Part shown: positions 1 through 8,695 of the stretch, piece after piece
Position numbering within the stretch: position 1 is the stretch's first letter
Layout: every line of letters starts with the position of its first letter
Assembly (NCBI GenBank): GCA_964552395.1
Contig: CAZKGM010000012.1
Coordinates: 1-64,000 of the forward strand
Length of the DNA: 64,000 nt
From: JAJDNH01 sp964552395
GTDB taxonomy: Bacteria; Acidobacteriota; Thermoanaerobaculia; Thermoanaerobaculales; Sulfomarinibacteraceae
Direction: 5' to 3'
Program-made: the position numbers and the translations under genes
The notes under the pieces: model-generated
Database searches by the model: none
Seen by the model: only the letters and a program-made list of their open reading frames with translations
Told to the model about the DNA's origin: nothing

Positions 1-82
1 CTTCCGTTCCGTTCCCGCCCCACCGCGGGACCGTTCCTGGAGAGGGATCCCTGGGAGGGCAGATCCGCGGCCTACGGCCGCA

Positions 83-191
83 CCCCTCGGGGACGGTCAG
101 TCCGTCCTCGAGGAGGACCTCGGGCCGTCCTGCCGGTCCCGAGGGGCCGCTGGGCTCGGATCTGTCTCCAGCGATTCGCGCAGCGAATCGC
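83..191. other. Structured leader with nested inverted repeats before the first gene
   Basis: An outer 11-base pairing joins 83-93 to 136-146 with one mismatch or bulge, and a smaller hairpin (GGACGG loop CCGTCC) lies within it around 91-107. A separate hairpin has arms GCGATTCG (171-178) and CGAATCGC (184-191) with a 5-base loop. It ends 18 bases before the first start codon, so it may be the end of an upstream unit or a leader structure. Bases 1-209 contain no convincing gene. Confidence 0.4.
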
Positions 192-209
192 TTTTGATAC
201 CATCTCAGC

Positions 210-1955
210 ATGCAAAACGAGACGGACCTGATGCCGTACGCGCCCGGCAGGCTGGACGGCTCCCCGGTTCTGGTTCTCGCACCCCACCCCGACGACGAGG
301 TCTTCGGGTGCGGCGGCGTCCTCGCGCAGGCGGTCCGCTCGGGCGCCGAGGTCCGGGTCGTGACCCTCACCGATGGCGGCGCGCAGGGCGACCCCGACGA
401 ACGCCGGCGCGAGGCCGCCGAGGCGGCCCGGCGTCTCGGCATCCCCGAGCCAGACCACTGGGGGCTCACCGACCGCGCACTCGACCCGGCCGAGGAAGAG
501 CTCGCCGAGCGGCTGCGCGCGCTGCTGCTCGAGGTGCGGCCGGCGATCCTGCTGGCGCCGTCTCCGGCCGAAATCCACCCCGACCACCGGGCGCTGGCGC
601 TGGCGGCGTACCGCGTGCTGCAGCGGGCCGCGCCGGGTACGGAGCTGCACGCGGCTGTGCAGGCGGTGCGGCTGGCGGCGTACGAAGTGTCGGCGGTGCT
701 GCGGCCTAACCTGCTGGTCGATGTTACCGATGTCTGGGAGGATGTGCTCGCGGCCGCCAAGGCGTATGCCTCACAGGTCGGCGTGCTGCCGTACATCGAG
801 GTGATGGAAGGGCTCGCGGCGGCGCGCCGGCTGACCCTGCCGGCCGGCGTCAGGCGGGCCGAGGCGTACTTCGTGGCCGACCTGCGCTACGTCCGCACCC
901 ACAGCGCAGCGGAGTGGGCGGCGGCCCAGGGACCGACCGCCCAGCTCGAGGAGATCGGCGAGGCAGCGCCGCTCGACGTCGTCGTGCGCACCAAGGACAG
1001 GCCGCAGCTGCTGGCGGCGGCCCTGTGCTCCCTCGCCGCCCAGCTTCACCGGCCGGCGAGTGTCATCGTGATCAACGATGGCGGCGTTCCCGTCGGCGAG
1101 GTCTGCTCCGGGTTTGTCGGGCGCCTGCCGCTGGAGGTCGTGGAGCGGGTCGAGAGCGAGGGGCGGGCGGCGGCGGCACAGCGCGGCTTGGAGAAGGCGT
1201 CGGCCTCGCATGTGGTCTTCCTCGACGATGACGACCGCTTCCTGCCCGAGCACCTGCTGGCGCTGGGCCGGGCGGTGGCGCGGGGCGTGACGGTTCCGTA
1301 CACGGATGCCGTGCAGGGGGTATGGCAGCCGGACGGCGAGGGCGGCTGGCGGCCCTCAGCTCGCCACCGCACCTTCGGCGGCGAGTTCGACCGCGACCGC
1401 TTGCGGCTCGTGAACTTCATTCCGCTGCCGACGGTGGCCGTGCCGCGCGAGCTCGCCCTCGAGATCGGCGGCTTCGACACCAAGATGGACCTGTACGAGG
1501 ATTGGGACCTGCTGCTGCGCCTGGCCGCGCGGACGCCGTTCGTGCACCTGGCGGCGGTAACCTGCGAGTATCGGGTGCTGGCCGGAACCGAGGCCATCAC
1601 CGCTGCCAACCCGCCGGGATCCCCGGGTCAGCTCGTGGCGTTGGCCGCGGTGTGGCGGCGGCACGGGTTGCTCGAGGACGAGGCGGCGCTGGGGCGCGCA
1701 GTGATGTCGCTGGTGGCTGAGCGGGACCGTCAGGCCGAGGCGGCGCGGAACCTGGACGAGCGGCTGATCGAGGTCATCGGAGAGCGGGACGGCCTGCGGG
1801 CACAGGCCTACCGGATGCGCGGCGAGGGGATGGGCTTTGAGGACCTGCAGGCCGAGGTCGAGCGGCTCAACGGCATTCTCGATCAGATCTATGCCTCCAG
1901 GACCTGGAAGCTGCACCAGCTGCTCGAGCGCCGCCGCGGAGAGCCGGCGGAGTGA
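210..1955 (+). CDS. PIG-L family deacetylase fused to a family 2 glycosyltransferase
   Basis: This 581-residue protein joins two enzymes. Residues ~18-230 are a PIG-L/LmbE-type zinc N-deacetylase: HPDDE at 26-30 and a later HPDHR segment supply the usual metal ligands. Residues ~250-480 are a GT-A fold family 2 glycosyltransferase, with VVVRTKDRP, VIVINDGG, the metal-binding FLDDDDRFLP and a YEDWDLLLRL segment. The last ~80 residues look helical and coiled. A natural reading is deacetylation of an N-acetylated sugar and transfer of a glycosyl unit on the same glycan, but the substrate is unknown. No signal peptide is visible, so it should act in the cytoplasm. The start is the first ATG; a second in-frame ATG (231) is possible. 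Its stop overlaps the next start in GTGA, so the genes are probably translationally coupled. Confidence 0.85.
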   Translation: MQNETDLMPYAPGRLDGSPVLVLAPHPDDEVFGCGGVLAQAVRSGAEVRVVTLTDGGAQGDPDERRREAAEAARRLGIPEPDHWGLTDRALDPAEEELAERLRALLLEVRPAILLAPSPAEIHPDHRALALAAYRVLQRAAPGTELHAAVQAVRLAAYEVSAVLRPNLLVDVTDVWEDVLAAAKAYASQVGVLPYIEVMEGLAAARRLTLPAGVRRAEAYFVADLRYVRTHSAAEWAAAQGPTAQLEEIGEAAPLDVVVRTKDRPQLLAAALCSLAAQLHRPASVIVINDGGVPVGEVCSGFVGRLPLEVVERVESEGRAAAAQRGLEKASASHVVFLDDDDRFLPEHLLALGRAVARGVTVPYTDAVQGVWQPDGEGGWRPSARHRTFGGEFDRDRLRLVNFIPLPTVAVPRELALEIGGFDTKMDLYEDWDLLLRLAARTPFVHLAAVTCEYRVLAGTEAITAANPPGSPGQLVALAAVWRRHGLLEDEAALGRAVMSLVAERDRQAEAARNLDERLIEVIGERDGLRAQAYRMRGEGMGFEDLQAEVERLNGILDQIYASRTWKLHQLLERRRGEPAE

Positions 1956-3229
1956 GCCGCGTCTTTGCCATCTGTCCCGAGCCGGTCCGGAGTGTCACGG
2001 CCGGTGTCGGGACCCGGATGACCAACCTTGCCGGGGTGCTCGCGAACGCAGGGCACGTAGTCACGCTGGCGGTTCCCAACGATCCGCAGGATGCTGCGGG
2101 TGTTCCCGAAGGCGTGACCGTCGTGCGGGCGGTGCCCGAGCGGCTCGGCCGGCAGGCGGACGGGCACGATCTCGTGCTGCTGCACGGCCACCTCGGGAAC
2201 CACTACCTGGAACAGCGGGACGACCTGCCGGTCGTGATCGACCTCTACGATCCCTTCCTGATCGACAACCTGCACTACTACACCGAGCTGGGATTGCAGC
2301 CGTACCTTACCGACCACGCAACGTGGCGGTTGCAGATGGCGCGCGGCGATCTCTTCCTGTGCTCGTCGTCGGAGCAGCGTAGCTACTACCTCGGGTGGCT
2401 GACCGCGCTCGGCCGGGTCAGCCCTGCGGTGGTCGCCGACGACCCCGGCCTCGAGCGCCTGATCGTCGAGGTGCCGTTCGGGGTGCCCGCAGGTGAGCCT
2501 CCGCCCGCGCCACCGCGGACGGAGGTGTTCCCTGATCTCGCGGGGGCCGCCGAGCTGCTGTACTTCGGAGGGATCTACGACTGGTACGACCCGCTGGTCG
2601 TCCTCGATGCCTTGCCGGCCGTTCTCGCACAGCACCCGAGCGCGCGCGTGGTGTTCGTGGAGCATCCGCACCCCGAGCTGACGCCGCAGTCGGCAGCCGC
2701 ACAGACGCGCGCCGAGGCGGCGCGCCGAGCGTGGTTGGGAAGCCACGTGGTCTTCGCGCCGTGGCGCCCGGCAGCGAACCGCTTCGCGCTGCCGCAGGTG
2801 TGTGACCTCGCCGTCGTGACCCACCGCCCGGGCCTGGAGACGTTGCTCAGCCTGCGTACCAGGCTGGTCGACCTGCTGTGGCTCGGCCTGCCGGTCGTGG
2901 TGACCGAGGGTGGCACGATGGCGAGCATCGTGCGCGAGATCGGCGCCGGCGAGGTCGTACCGGCTCAGGACCCGGCCGCGCTGGCGGCCGCGGTCAACAC
3001 CTTTCTCGGCGACGGCGAGCGAGGTAGCCGGGCGGGCGAGGCCGGGCGGAGGTGGGCGGTGAACCGTACCTGGGGGCGGGTCGCACGACCGCTGCTCGAG
3101 TTCGCGGCGCGGCCGTGGCGGGACCGGCACCGGGGCGAGTGCAGCGTCGATCTTGGCGCGCCGGCGGTAGGCGAGCCGCGGCTGGCGCGGCTGCGGCGAT
3201 GGGCACGCCGTGTCCGGAGGGGGCCGTGA
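1952..3229 (+). CDS. Glycosyltransferase, GT-B (GT1/GT4-like) family
   Basis: This 425-residue protein begins VFAICPEPVRSVTAGVGTR, the usual GT-B opening in which a glycine-rich loop follows the first strand. A C-terminal Rossmann half contains ELLYFGGIYDWYDPLVVLDA and a late GLPVVVTEGG...EIGAGEVVPAQDP stretch, typical of the nucleotide-sugar binding site of GT4-like enzymes. It probably transfers a sugar in synthesis of a cell-surface or secreted glycan. The GTG start overlaps the stop of the PIG-L fusion gene and its own stop overlaps the next GTG start (GTGA both times), so three glycosyltransferase genes form one unit. Donor and acceptor cannot be told from sequence. Confidence 0.85.
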   Translation: MSRVFAICPEPVRSVTAGVGTRMTNLAGVLANAGHVVTLAVPNDPQDAAGVPEGVTVVRAVPERLGRQADGHDLVLLHGHLGNHYLEQRDDLPVVIDLYDPFLIDNLHYYTELGLQPYLTDHATWRLQMARGDLFLCSSSEQRSYYLGWLTALGRVSPAVVADDPGLERLIVEVPFGVPAGEPPPAPPRTEVFPDLAGAAELLYFGGIYDWYDPLVVLDALPAVLAQHPSARVVFVEHPHPELTPQSAAAQTRAEAARRAWLGSHVVFAPWRPAANRFALPQVCDLAVVTHRPGLETLLSLRTRLVDLLWLGLPVVVTEGGTMASIVREIGAGEVVPAQDPAALAAAVNTFLGDGERGSRAGEAGRRWAVNRTWGRVARPLLEFAARPWRDRHRGECSVDLGAPAVGEPRLARLRRWARRVRRGP

Positions 3230-4473
3230 AGGCGTCGGTGATCGTTGTCGTGCATGCCGGCCGCGAGCGCATCGACGACAGCGTGGCATCGCTCGCAGGC
3301 CTCGAGCAGCGGCCGGATGCCGAGGTCATCGTCGTCGACAACGGCTCGGCCGAGGGCATCGGTGAGGAGGTGCGGCGCCGCTTTCCCTGGGTCCGTGTCG
3401 TGCGGTCGGAGGAGAATCTCGGCTTCGCCGGCGGCGTGTGCCGCGGTGTGGAGGCGTCGGGCGGTGAGGTTCTGCTGCTGCTCAACGACGACGCAGCAGC
3501 GGCGCCGGAGTGGCTTGACGCCCACCTCGAGGTCCTCGCTCAGCACCCCGAGGCGGCCGCGTGCGCGGGACGGCTCGTCACCTGGGACGGCGCCCGCCAC
3601 GACTTCGTGCGCGGCGTCATGACCTTTGATGCGCATGCGTTCCAGCTCGGCCAGGGACGGGCCATTGACGACCTCACCCCGCCCGAGGCGGGTGAGCCGA
3701 TGCCGTTCGCCTGCGGCGGCAACCTGGCAGTGCGCCGCGCTGATTGGGAGCTGGCGGGAGGCTTCGATCCGGATCTCTTCGCCTATTTCGAGGACGTCGA
3801 GCTCGGCTGGCGGCTGTGGGCGGCGGGCCGACCTATAGTGGCCGCCCCAGCTGCCGTCGCCCGCCACCGCGGCATGACAACCTCGCAGGCCCTCGGCAAC
3901 TACCGCCGCGGGGTGCTTTTCGAGCGCAACGCCCTGCGCGTGTTCTTCGGCTGTGCGGATGACGAGCACCGGGCTGCCCTCGGCACCGCTGTGCTGGCCA
4001 CGTTCCTTCACCGTTTGGCGGCGTTTGCGGCCGCCGACCCGGCCGTCGAGCAGGCTCTGGCCGACTCCTTCGAGGGTGCCGGTAGGGCGCCTGTCAGCCG
4101 TGGCGAGCGTTGGCGGCGGCGGGTTGCCGAGCGCGGAATCGCCGGGGCCCTTCGTCACCTCATCGCGCGCGCGGACCAAGGACCGCCATCGGGAGCGCAG
4201 GCTCTCGACGAAGGCCTTTTCCTGATGCAGCTGCGCGCCGCCGGTGGGTTCTTCGCTGCTCTTGACCGTACCACCGCCCGTCGGCGGCAGCTTGAGGGCG
4301 TGCGGCGCCTGTCCGATCGCGAGCTCCTGGCGCGCTTCCCGCGTCTCATCGTGCCGACCTACAGTGGTGATGCAGAGTGGTTCAGGTCGGGGGGATTCCG
4401 GGACCTGCTGCCGGCGGGATGGCCGCTTCAGGACCGGGCGCTGAAGGATGTCATCCGGCTTTCTGATGGCTGA
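3226..4473 (+). CDS. Family 2 glycosyltransferase (rhamnosyltransferase-like)
   Basis: From the GTG at 3226 this encodes 415 residues opening with ASVIVVVHAGRERIDDSVAS, followed by IVVDNGSAEG, LGFAGGVCRG and LLLLNDDAAAAPEWL (the DxD-like metal site), then FEDVELGWRLWAAG. This order is that of WcaA/rhamnosyltransferase-type GT2 enzymes. A longer open frame begins at 3052, but the GTG at 3226 has a GGAGG ribosome site at 3216-3220, overlaps the previous stop as GTGA, and matches where family homology should begin. The C-terminal ~130 residues are not typical of the GT2 core and I cannot assign them. It overlaps the lipoate ligase gene by up to 26 bases. Confidence 0.85.
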   Translation: MKASVIVVVHAGRERIDDSVASLAGLEQRPDAEVIVVDNGSAEGIGEEVRRRFPWVRVVRSEENLGFAGGVCRGVEASGGEVLLLLNDDAAAAPEWLDAHLEVLAQHPEAAACAGRLVTWDGARHDFVRGVMTFDAHAFQLGQGRAIDDLTPPEAGEPMPFACGGNLAVRRADWELAGGFDPDLFAYFEDVELGWRLWAAGRPIVAAPAAVARHRGMTTSQALGNYRRGVLFERNALRVFFGCADDEHRAALGTAVLATFLHRLAAFAAADPAVEQALADSFEGAGRAPVSRGERWRRRVAERGIAGALRHLIARADQGPPSGAQALDEGLFLMQLRAAGGFFAALDRTTARRRQLEGVRRLSDRELLARFPRLIVPTYSGDAEWFRSGGFRDLLPAGWPLQDRALKDVIRLSDG

Positions 4474-5251
4474 GAAGGACTCCGCGCAGGATGGCCGGCT
4501 GGTCGTGTACGAGCGGTTCCGCGGGAGGCCGTCGGCGGACCTCGCCCTGGAGGAGGTCCTTCTCGAGCGCGCCGCCGACGGCGAGCCGTCGCTGCTCGTG
4601 ACCTCCTGGCCCGGGCCGGTGGTCGTCCTCGGCTACGGTCAGCCGGCCGACGATGTCGACCTCGACCTCTGCCGGGCGAGGAAGATCCCGGTGCTGCGCC
4701 GCGTCACCGGCGGTACCGGTGTGATCCACAACGGCGACCTGGGGGTCGCGTTGGCTCTGCCGGTCGGCCACCCCTGGGCCGGCGGCGTCATCGGGCTGTA
4801 CGGCCGCTTCCTGGATGTTCTCGAGCCGGCACTGGCAGCCGTCGGTGCTGCGGTTCAGCGCCTGACGGCGCCGCGCCGGGCGACCCGCGTTCGCTCACCG
4901 ATCTGCTTTGAAGACCAGCTCGCAGACACCCTTGTGGTCGACGGCCGCAAGGCGGTCGGCTGCGCCCAGGCCCGGCGGCGGCTCTCGGTACTGGTCCATG
5001 CGGCGATCCTGCTCGGCCTGGACGCCGGCCTCTATGCCGAGATCTTCCGTGTTCCGAAATCGAGGGTACTGGCTGCGCTGACGCCGGCAGCCGTGGTTCC
5101 GCCCGAGGTGCTTGCGCGCGAGGTGGAACCTCGGTTTGCAGCTGGGCTGGGGCTCGAGATGCGGATCGCGGATCCACCGGAGGTTCCGGCGGCGCTCCTC
5201 GACCGCTACCGCGAGCCTCACTGGGCGCCGGTACCCGACGTGAGTCGCTGA
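4448..5251 (+). CDS. Lipoate-protein ligase A family protein (BPL/LplA/LipB fold)
   Basis: The 267-residue product has the biotin/lipoate ligase fold: VLGYGQPADDVDLD, the signature RRVTGGTGVIHNGDLGVALA (RRxxGGGxVxHD in classic LplA) and the catalytic-lysine segment DGRKAVGCAQARRR. It should attach lipoate or octanoate to lysines of lipoyl domains. A plausible target in this window is the E2 subunit at 16688. The third signature glycine is threonine-shifted (GGTG) and the usual HD is HN, as in some LipM/LipL-like amidotransferases, so ligase versus transferase is open. Start: 4448 has no good ribosome site; an in-frame ATG at 4466 gives an 8-base overlap with the upstream gene. Confidence 0.8.
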   Translation: MSSGFLMAEKDSAQDGRLVVYERFRGRPSADLALEEVLLERAADGEPSLLVTSWPGPVVVLGYGQPADDVDLDLCRARKIPVLRRVTGGTGVIHNGDLGVALALPVGHPWAGGVIGLYGRFLDVLEPALAAVGAAVQRLTAPRRATRVRSPICFEDQLADTLVVDGRKAVGCAQARRRLSVLVHAAILLGLDAGLYAEIFRVPKSRVLAALTPAAVVPPEVLAREVEPRFAAGLGLEMRIADPPEVPAALLDRYREPHWAPVPDVSR

Positions 5252-5302
5252 TTATTCGCTTGTGAAGGTGGGGGGAAGGTTCTCTGTGGCTCCGGCGGCC
5301 GC

Positions 5303-5389
5303 GCGGTCACAAGGTGACCGCACGTCTCGCGTCTCCGGCGGTCGCAAGGCAACAAGCAGGGATGAATGGCTCTGTGGCGACCGCCGGAG
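5303..5389. terminator. Clustered hairpins, probable bidirectional terminator
   Basis: Two perfect inverted repeats (8 bp at 5303-5321; 13 bp at 5333-5345/5377-5389) lie 52 bases downstream of the lipoate ligase stop and between converging genes. They lack a T-run, so intrinsic termination is an inference. Confidence 0.4.
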
Positions 5390-5543
5390 CCTGCTCGAGC
5401 CGCCTCCCCCAATCGTGAGGCCGATGCTCCCATCGCCAAGGGCCGTGGGAGCCCGGCGTCGGCATTTCCCCCCCTCGAGCTCGGCTGCCTGTCGCGCTCC
5501 AGGGAAGATGCCGCGCCCGGCACACCCGTTTGAACGTCACATG

Positions 5544-5635
5544 CTCTGGGAAGCGCTGCGCCCGCGCTCTCTGGGGTGGGAGGGGGTCTTTCCTCTAACC
5601 TCTAACCTCTAACCTCTATCCGGTCCCCGGGTGGG
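5544..5635. repeat. Left copy of ~92 bp direct repeat with ACCTCTA heptamer array
   Basis: This copy matches 14317-14408 at 90 of 92 positions, with 5553-5635 identical to 14326-14408 (83 bp). It contains CCTCTA plus three ACCTCTA heptamers (5592-5618) and ends in a GGGTGGG box. The two copies are direct and lie just outside the five-gene secreted-protein operon, so they could be recombination endpoints. Confidence 0.9.
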
Positions 5636-5667
5636 TGGGGCCGCGGCTCTGGTCTGCCTGCAAGGCG

Positions 5668-7782
5668 CTACGGGCCATAGAGCTCAAGCGCGAACGCCTT
5701 GGCCAGAAAGATCGCCATCTGTGCCCGCGTGACGGAGTTGTTCGGGCAGTACAGTGGTGGCGGACCGGCGGCGCATCCCCCCGTTATATTCCTGGTCTTG
5801 AGGTCCTCGATCCAGTCGACCGCGAAGTCCTTGGGGGAGGTGCAGGACACGTCGCCGAAGATGCCGGTGCATGCCGGCGGGCGGTAGTCGCTTCCCAACG
5901 CGGCCTTGAGTAGGAAGACAGCCATCTGCGACCTGAGGACCGGAGCATCCGGACAGTAGTTGCCTCCACCGCAGCCGCCAGTAATGCCCTTGTTGAACAG
6001 ATCCTCAATCCAGTTGACCGCGAAGCCGGCGGGGCAGGAGACGTCGCCGAAGATGCCGCTGCACTCTGGTGGCCGGTAATTGCTGCCATACCTCGCCTTG
6101 AGCAGGAAGACGGCCATCTGAGCCCGTGTGATTGTATTGCCTCCGCAGTAGTGTTGACTGTCACAGCCCGCGGTGATGCCGTAGTGCAGCACCTTCTCGA
6201 TGAATTCGTATCCCTGGGAGCCGGGCGGCGCGTCCTGAAAGCTGTTGCCGACGTGCAGGGTCCAGGTCTTGGTCTGGCCGGTCGAGAGCTTCTCGGTGAA
6301 GCGCATGTCCCAGTGCAGAGGGCGGTCCTCCGGCGTCGGGTCTGCAACCGCGACGGTATAGCAGTTGCCGCTGCCGGTTGAGCAGTCGGCATCGCCGCCG
6401 ACGCCGATGTTCCCGTAGTCGGCATCGGTGTCGGTCATGGTGTAGGTTGCACCCGATGGCCCCGTAAGGCCCTCAGCGTGACCGGTGAGGCCCAGCGAGG
6501 CGGCGGTCTGGTTTTCCCAGGTCGGCGACAAGGTCACGGTGTCGCCAGCTTCCAGGACATGTACCATGTTGCCTTCGGTGTCGAAGAGCTGGAGCTTCGT
6601 CGGTACCACGTCCAAGTAGCGGTAGCCTCCGGGCAAGGTCGAGGTGCCGTTTGTGTTGGACACGACGACATCGGCCGGCCCCGCGGCTCCTGCCGGCGTT
6701 ACTGCGGTCAGGAAGTCGGGAGCCAGGTAGGTGACGGATGTGGCTGGTGTGCCGCCCACGCTCACGGTCGTGTCGCTCGTCATCCCTGTGCCGGAAATCA
6801 GGAGCGTTATTCCTCCGGCAACCGAGCCCTCGGTGGGCGTCACGGCCGCCACCAGCGGTGGCGTTGAGGTTCCTGGGCTGTAGACGCGGATACCCCGGGA
6901 GATGTAGGTCGAAGGCGCGCAGTTGGCGTCGGTATCCGGGTCCCCGGTACCGTCGAGCTCAGCGCCGAGGGCCACGTACACCGCTTCGTTCGATCCCTGG
7001 AGAGGTATTGTGACCTTCGCCTTGGTGTCGGTGGAGTAGCCACTGGCGGTCTTGGTGCCGTCGGTGTCGGCGATGCGCGTCCAGCCGGTCTTCGCTCCGG
7101 TGAGGTTCGGTGCCGTCGCGCCGCCGTTCGTCGACCGGGCGTAGTAGATCGCGTAGCTCGAGATGAGCTCCTCGCCGCCGCGGTTCAGCGCCTCTGCAGC
7201 GGGGCTCGGCGCCTCCCACGCCAGCTGTAGGGTCACCGTGCTGGCGTCGTGGCTCTCGCCCATCACTTGGATGCCCTGCCCGGCGCCGCCCACGTACGGC
7301 GAGGCGATTGCCGCGCACGAGGGGCCGCAGATCGCGGCCGCCGCCGCATCCAGGTCGTAGTTGGCGTCGGCAGTGTTCTTGTCCACCTTGATCGCCGCCC
7401 AACGGCCGCCGTCCGATTGCGTCGTCTTCTCCACCAGCAGCACCGTGGTCTGCGGCAGAAGATCTTCCGTTGGGCAGGTTCCGTTGAGCCACTCGATGCC
7501 GGTCACCGCCGTGCAGTCGCCGCTGTCGTCGCATAGAGGTGAGGCGGTGAGGGAGCGGCAGCCGGATCCGCAGACGTTCGCCACCGAGGCCGTGGACAGA
7601 TGACCCAGCTCCCACATCCGGGTCACTGACGAACCATCGAGCACGATGTTCTGAAAGACTGCCGGCTGTGCTTTCTCACCCAGCAATGCCGAGCCGCACT
7701 GGGTGCTCTGGCTGTATGCCGGTCCGGCAACAGCCGCAATCCCCAAGACGATCGCCCACCACCGAGGTCTCACTCTGACCAT
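5668..7782 (-). CDS. Secreted IPT/TIG-domain protein with three C-terminal SLH-like repeats
   Basis: The 704-residue product starts with a signal peptide (cleavage likely after AGPAYS). Residues ~150-280 resemble a fibronectin-like region, ~285-375 form an IPT/TIG domain (VTPTEGSVAGGITLLISGTG), and a further beta-rich region follows. The last ~180 residues are three SLH-like repeats of the form GITxGCxxxxYCPxxxxTRAQMAVFLLKA...FGDV...WIEDL, each carrying cysteines that ordinary SLH domains lack. Such tails may anchor or sort the protein on the surface; that is inferred. A similar tail ends the unrelated protein at 18088. It is the last gene of the operon, 32 bases after the gene at 7815. Confidence 0.8.
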   Translation of the reverse strand: MVRVRPRWWAIVLGIAAVAGPAYSQSTQCGSALLGEKAQPAVFQNIVLDGSSVTRMWELGHLSTASVANVCGSGCRSLTASPLCDDSGDCTAVTGIEWLNGTCPTEDLLPQTTVLLVEKTTQSDGGRWAAIKVDKNTADANYDLDAAAAAICGPSCAAIASPYVGGAGQGIQVMGESHDASTVTLQLAWEAPSPAAEALNRGGEELISSYAIYYARSTNGGATAPNLTGAKTGWTRIADTDGTKTASGYSTDTKAKVTIPLQGSNEAVYVALGAELDGTGDPDTDANCAPSTYISRGIRVYSPGTSTPPLVAAVTPTEGSVAGGITLLISGTGMTSDTTVSVGGTPATSVTYLAPDFLTAVTPAGAAGPADVVVSNTNGTSTLPGGYRYLDVVPTKLQLFDTEGNMVHVLEAGDTVTLSPTWENQTAASLGLTGHAEGLTGPSGATYTMTDTDADYGNIGVGGDADCSTGSGNCYTVAVADPTPEDRPLHWDMRFTEKLSTGQTKTWTLHVGNSFQDAPPGSQGYEFIEKVLHYGITAGCDSQHYCGGNTITRAQMAVFLLKARYGSNYRPPECSGIFGDVSCPAGFAVNWIEDLFNKGITGGCGGGNYCPDAPVLRSQMAVFLLKAALGSDYRPPACTGIFGDVSCTSPKDFAVDWIEDLKTRNITGGCAAGPPPLYCPNNSVTRAQMAIFLAKAFALELYGP

Positions 7783-7814
7783 GACGTCCTCACTTCCTCA
7801 CTGCCCGTCCCGGC

Positions 7815-8480
7815 TCAGTAGTGCGCCGGCTGCCACTGGATCGTCTGTCCCGACGCGTTGACCAGGCCATATCCCTCGCCGATCGTGAGCGGGAACGGCT
7901 CGTCGAAGACGCTGCCGCACACGTGTGCGGTGTAGGTTTGCGAAGTGTCATCCCAGCGTACGATCGCGAACAGGGTGTCGCTTCCGATCGCCAGGCACAG
8001 GTCCTCCGCGTCCACCACCCCGTCGGTGCCCCCGAGGTCCACGATGGCGGCGTGGTACGGCACCGAGACCCAGGTGAGGTTGCTCTGTGATGTGGGGGCG
8101 ATGTTGAACGAAAACGCCGGGTCGTGGATCCCGACCAGCAGCGTGTCGATCGTCTGGCTCGCCACCTGCCGCACGCCGTACGACATACCCTCGGTCAGAG
8201 CGAAGTTCCCCGTGCCACCGCACTGATAGATGACGAACCTCGACGTCGTCTCGTCCCAGCGCGCGACGCTTTGGACTACGTCGCTGCCACCGAGGTCCCC
8301 GCAGAGCCCTTCTGCAGTCGTCGGTGCGTACTGGTACGGCAGTGCCAGGAAGTGGGGGTGCTGATCCCCGCTCGTCGTCAGCTGCAGTCTGAGAGCGAAC
8401 GCCATATTCGAAGCGGAGGCCGTCGCCGCGGCGAGCAGGCACAAAGATGCAACTACGATGGCAACCCTGAGCGTTCTCAT
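7815..8480 (-). CDS. Secreted two-repeat protein of unknown function
   Basis: The 221-residue protein has a clear signal peptide (MRTLRVAIVVASLCLLAAAT, cleavage near ASA). The mature part is two copies of an ~85-residue unit: LPYQY...LCGDLGGSDVV...ARWDETTSRF...CGG...LTEGMSYG, then VPYHA...LCLAIGSDTLFAIVRWDDTSQTY...CGS...LTIGEGYG. I do not recognise the family. The start overlaps the stop of the upstream gene (ATGA). The first 70 residues are identical, at DNA level too, to those of the next upstream gene, because both lie within a 426 bp duplication. Confidence 0.75.
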   Translation of the reverse strand: MRTLRVAIVVASLCLLAAATASASNMAFALRLQLTTSGDQHPHFLALPYQYAPTTAEGLCGDLGGSDVVQSVARWDETTSRFVIYQCGGTGNFALTEGMSYGVRQVASQTIDTLLVGIHDPAFSFNIAPTSQSNLTWVSVPYHAAIVDLGGTDGVVDAEDLCLAIGSDTLFAIVRWDDTSQTYTAHVCGSVFDEPFPLTIGEGYGLVNASGQTIQWQPAHY

Positions 8481-8695
8481 TTCGCCTTCTCCCCGAGCAT
8501 GCCCTTGGCCTTCATGGCCGCCAGCAACTCCCTTGCCTTGGAGGCCACATACGGCTTCCCGTGCTGCGCGAGGTCCTCGAGTCCCGCCTCACAGCCGTCC
8601 TTGTCACCGAGGAAGAAGGCCGCATAGGCTCGCTTGAAACGCAGCTCGTCCGCAAACCAGATTCCCGGGTGTGAGCGCAGGACAAGATCGAGCCA
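8270..8695. repeat. Left copy of a 426 bp perfect direct repeat
   Basis: By eye every base of 8270-8695 matches 9451-9876 (offset 1181). The unit covers the 3' end of one gene (ELRFKRAYAAFF to the stop) plus the first ~70 codons of the next, including their ATGA overlap. Flanking DNA on both sides diverges, so the repeat is either very recent or kept identical by gene conversion. Confidence 0.95.

Larger units (their letters stand above)
5252..5667. other. 416 bp intergenic region between convergent genes
   Basis: No gene is seen. It holds a perfect 8-bp stem with 3-base loop (GCGGTCAC 5303-5310, GTGACCGC 5314-5321), a 13-bp perfect inverted repeat (5333-5345 with 5377-5389, 31-base loop) and an 11-bp one (5288-5298 with 5381-5391). 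These probably terminate the two converging units, although no U-tract follows. The 3' part carries the direct repeat described at 5544-5635. Confidence 0.6.

Noticed and set aside
83..191. A tRNA or small structured RNA gene in the left leader
   Set aside because: The pairing is cruciform-like but lacks a D-loop, T-loop or CCA-end pattern of a tRNA and matches no RNA family that I know.
1889..3289. 466-codon minus-strand frame opposite the second glycosyltransferase
   Set aside because: Antisense shadow; the plus strand has glycosyltransferase motifs and coupled starts.
5592..5618. Possible CRISPR or telomere-like array (ACCTCTA)
   Set aside because: Units are 7 bp with no spacers and only about four copies. 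It is a short tandem repeat within a larger duplicated segment.
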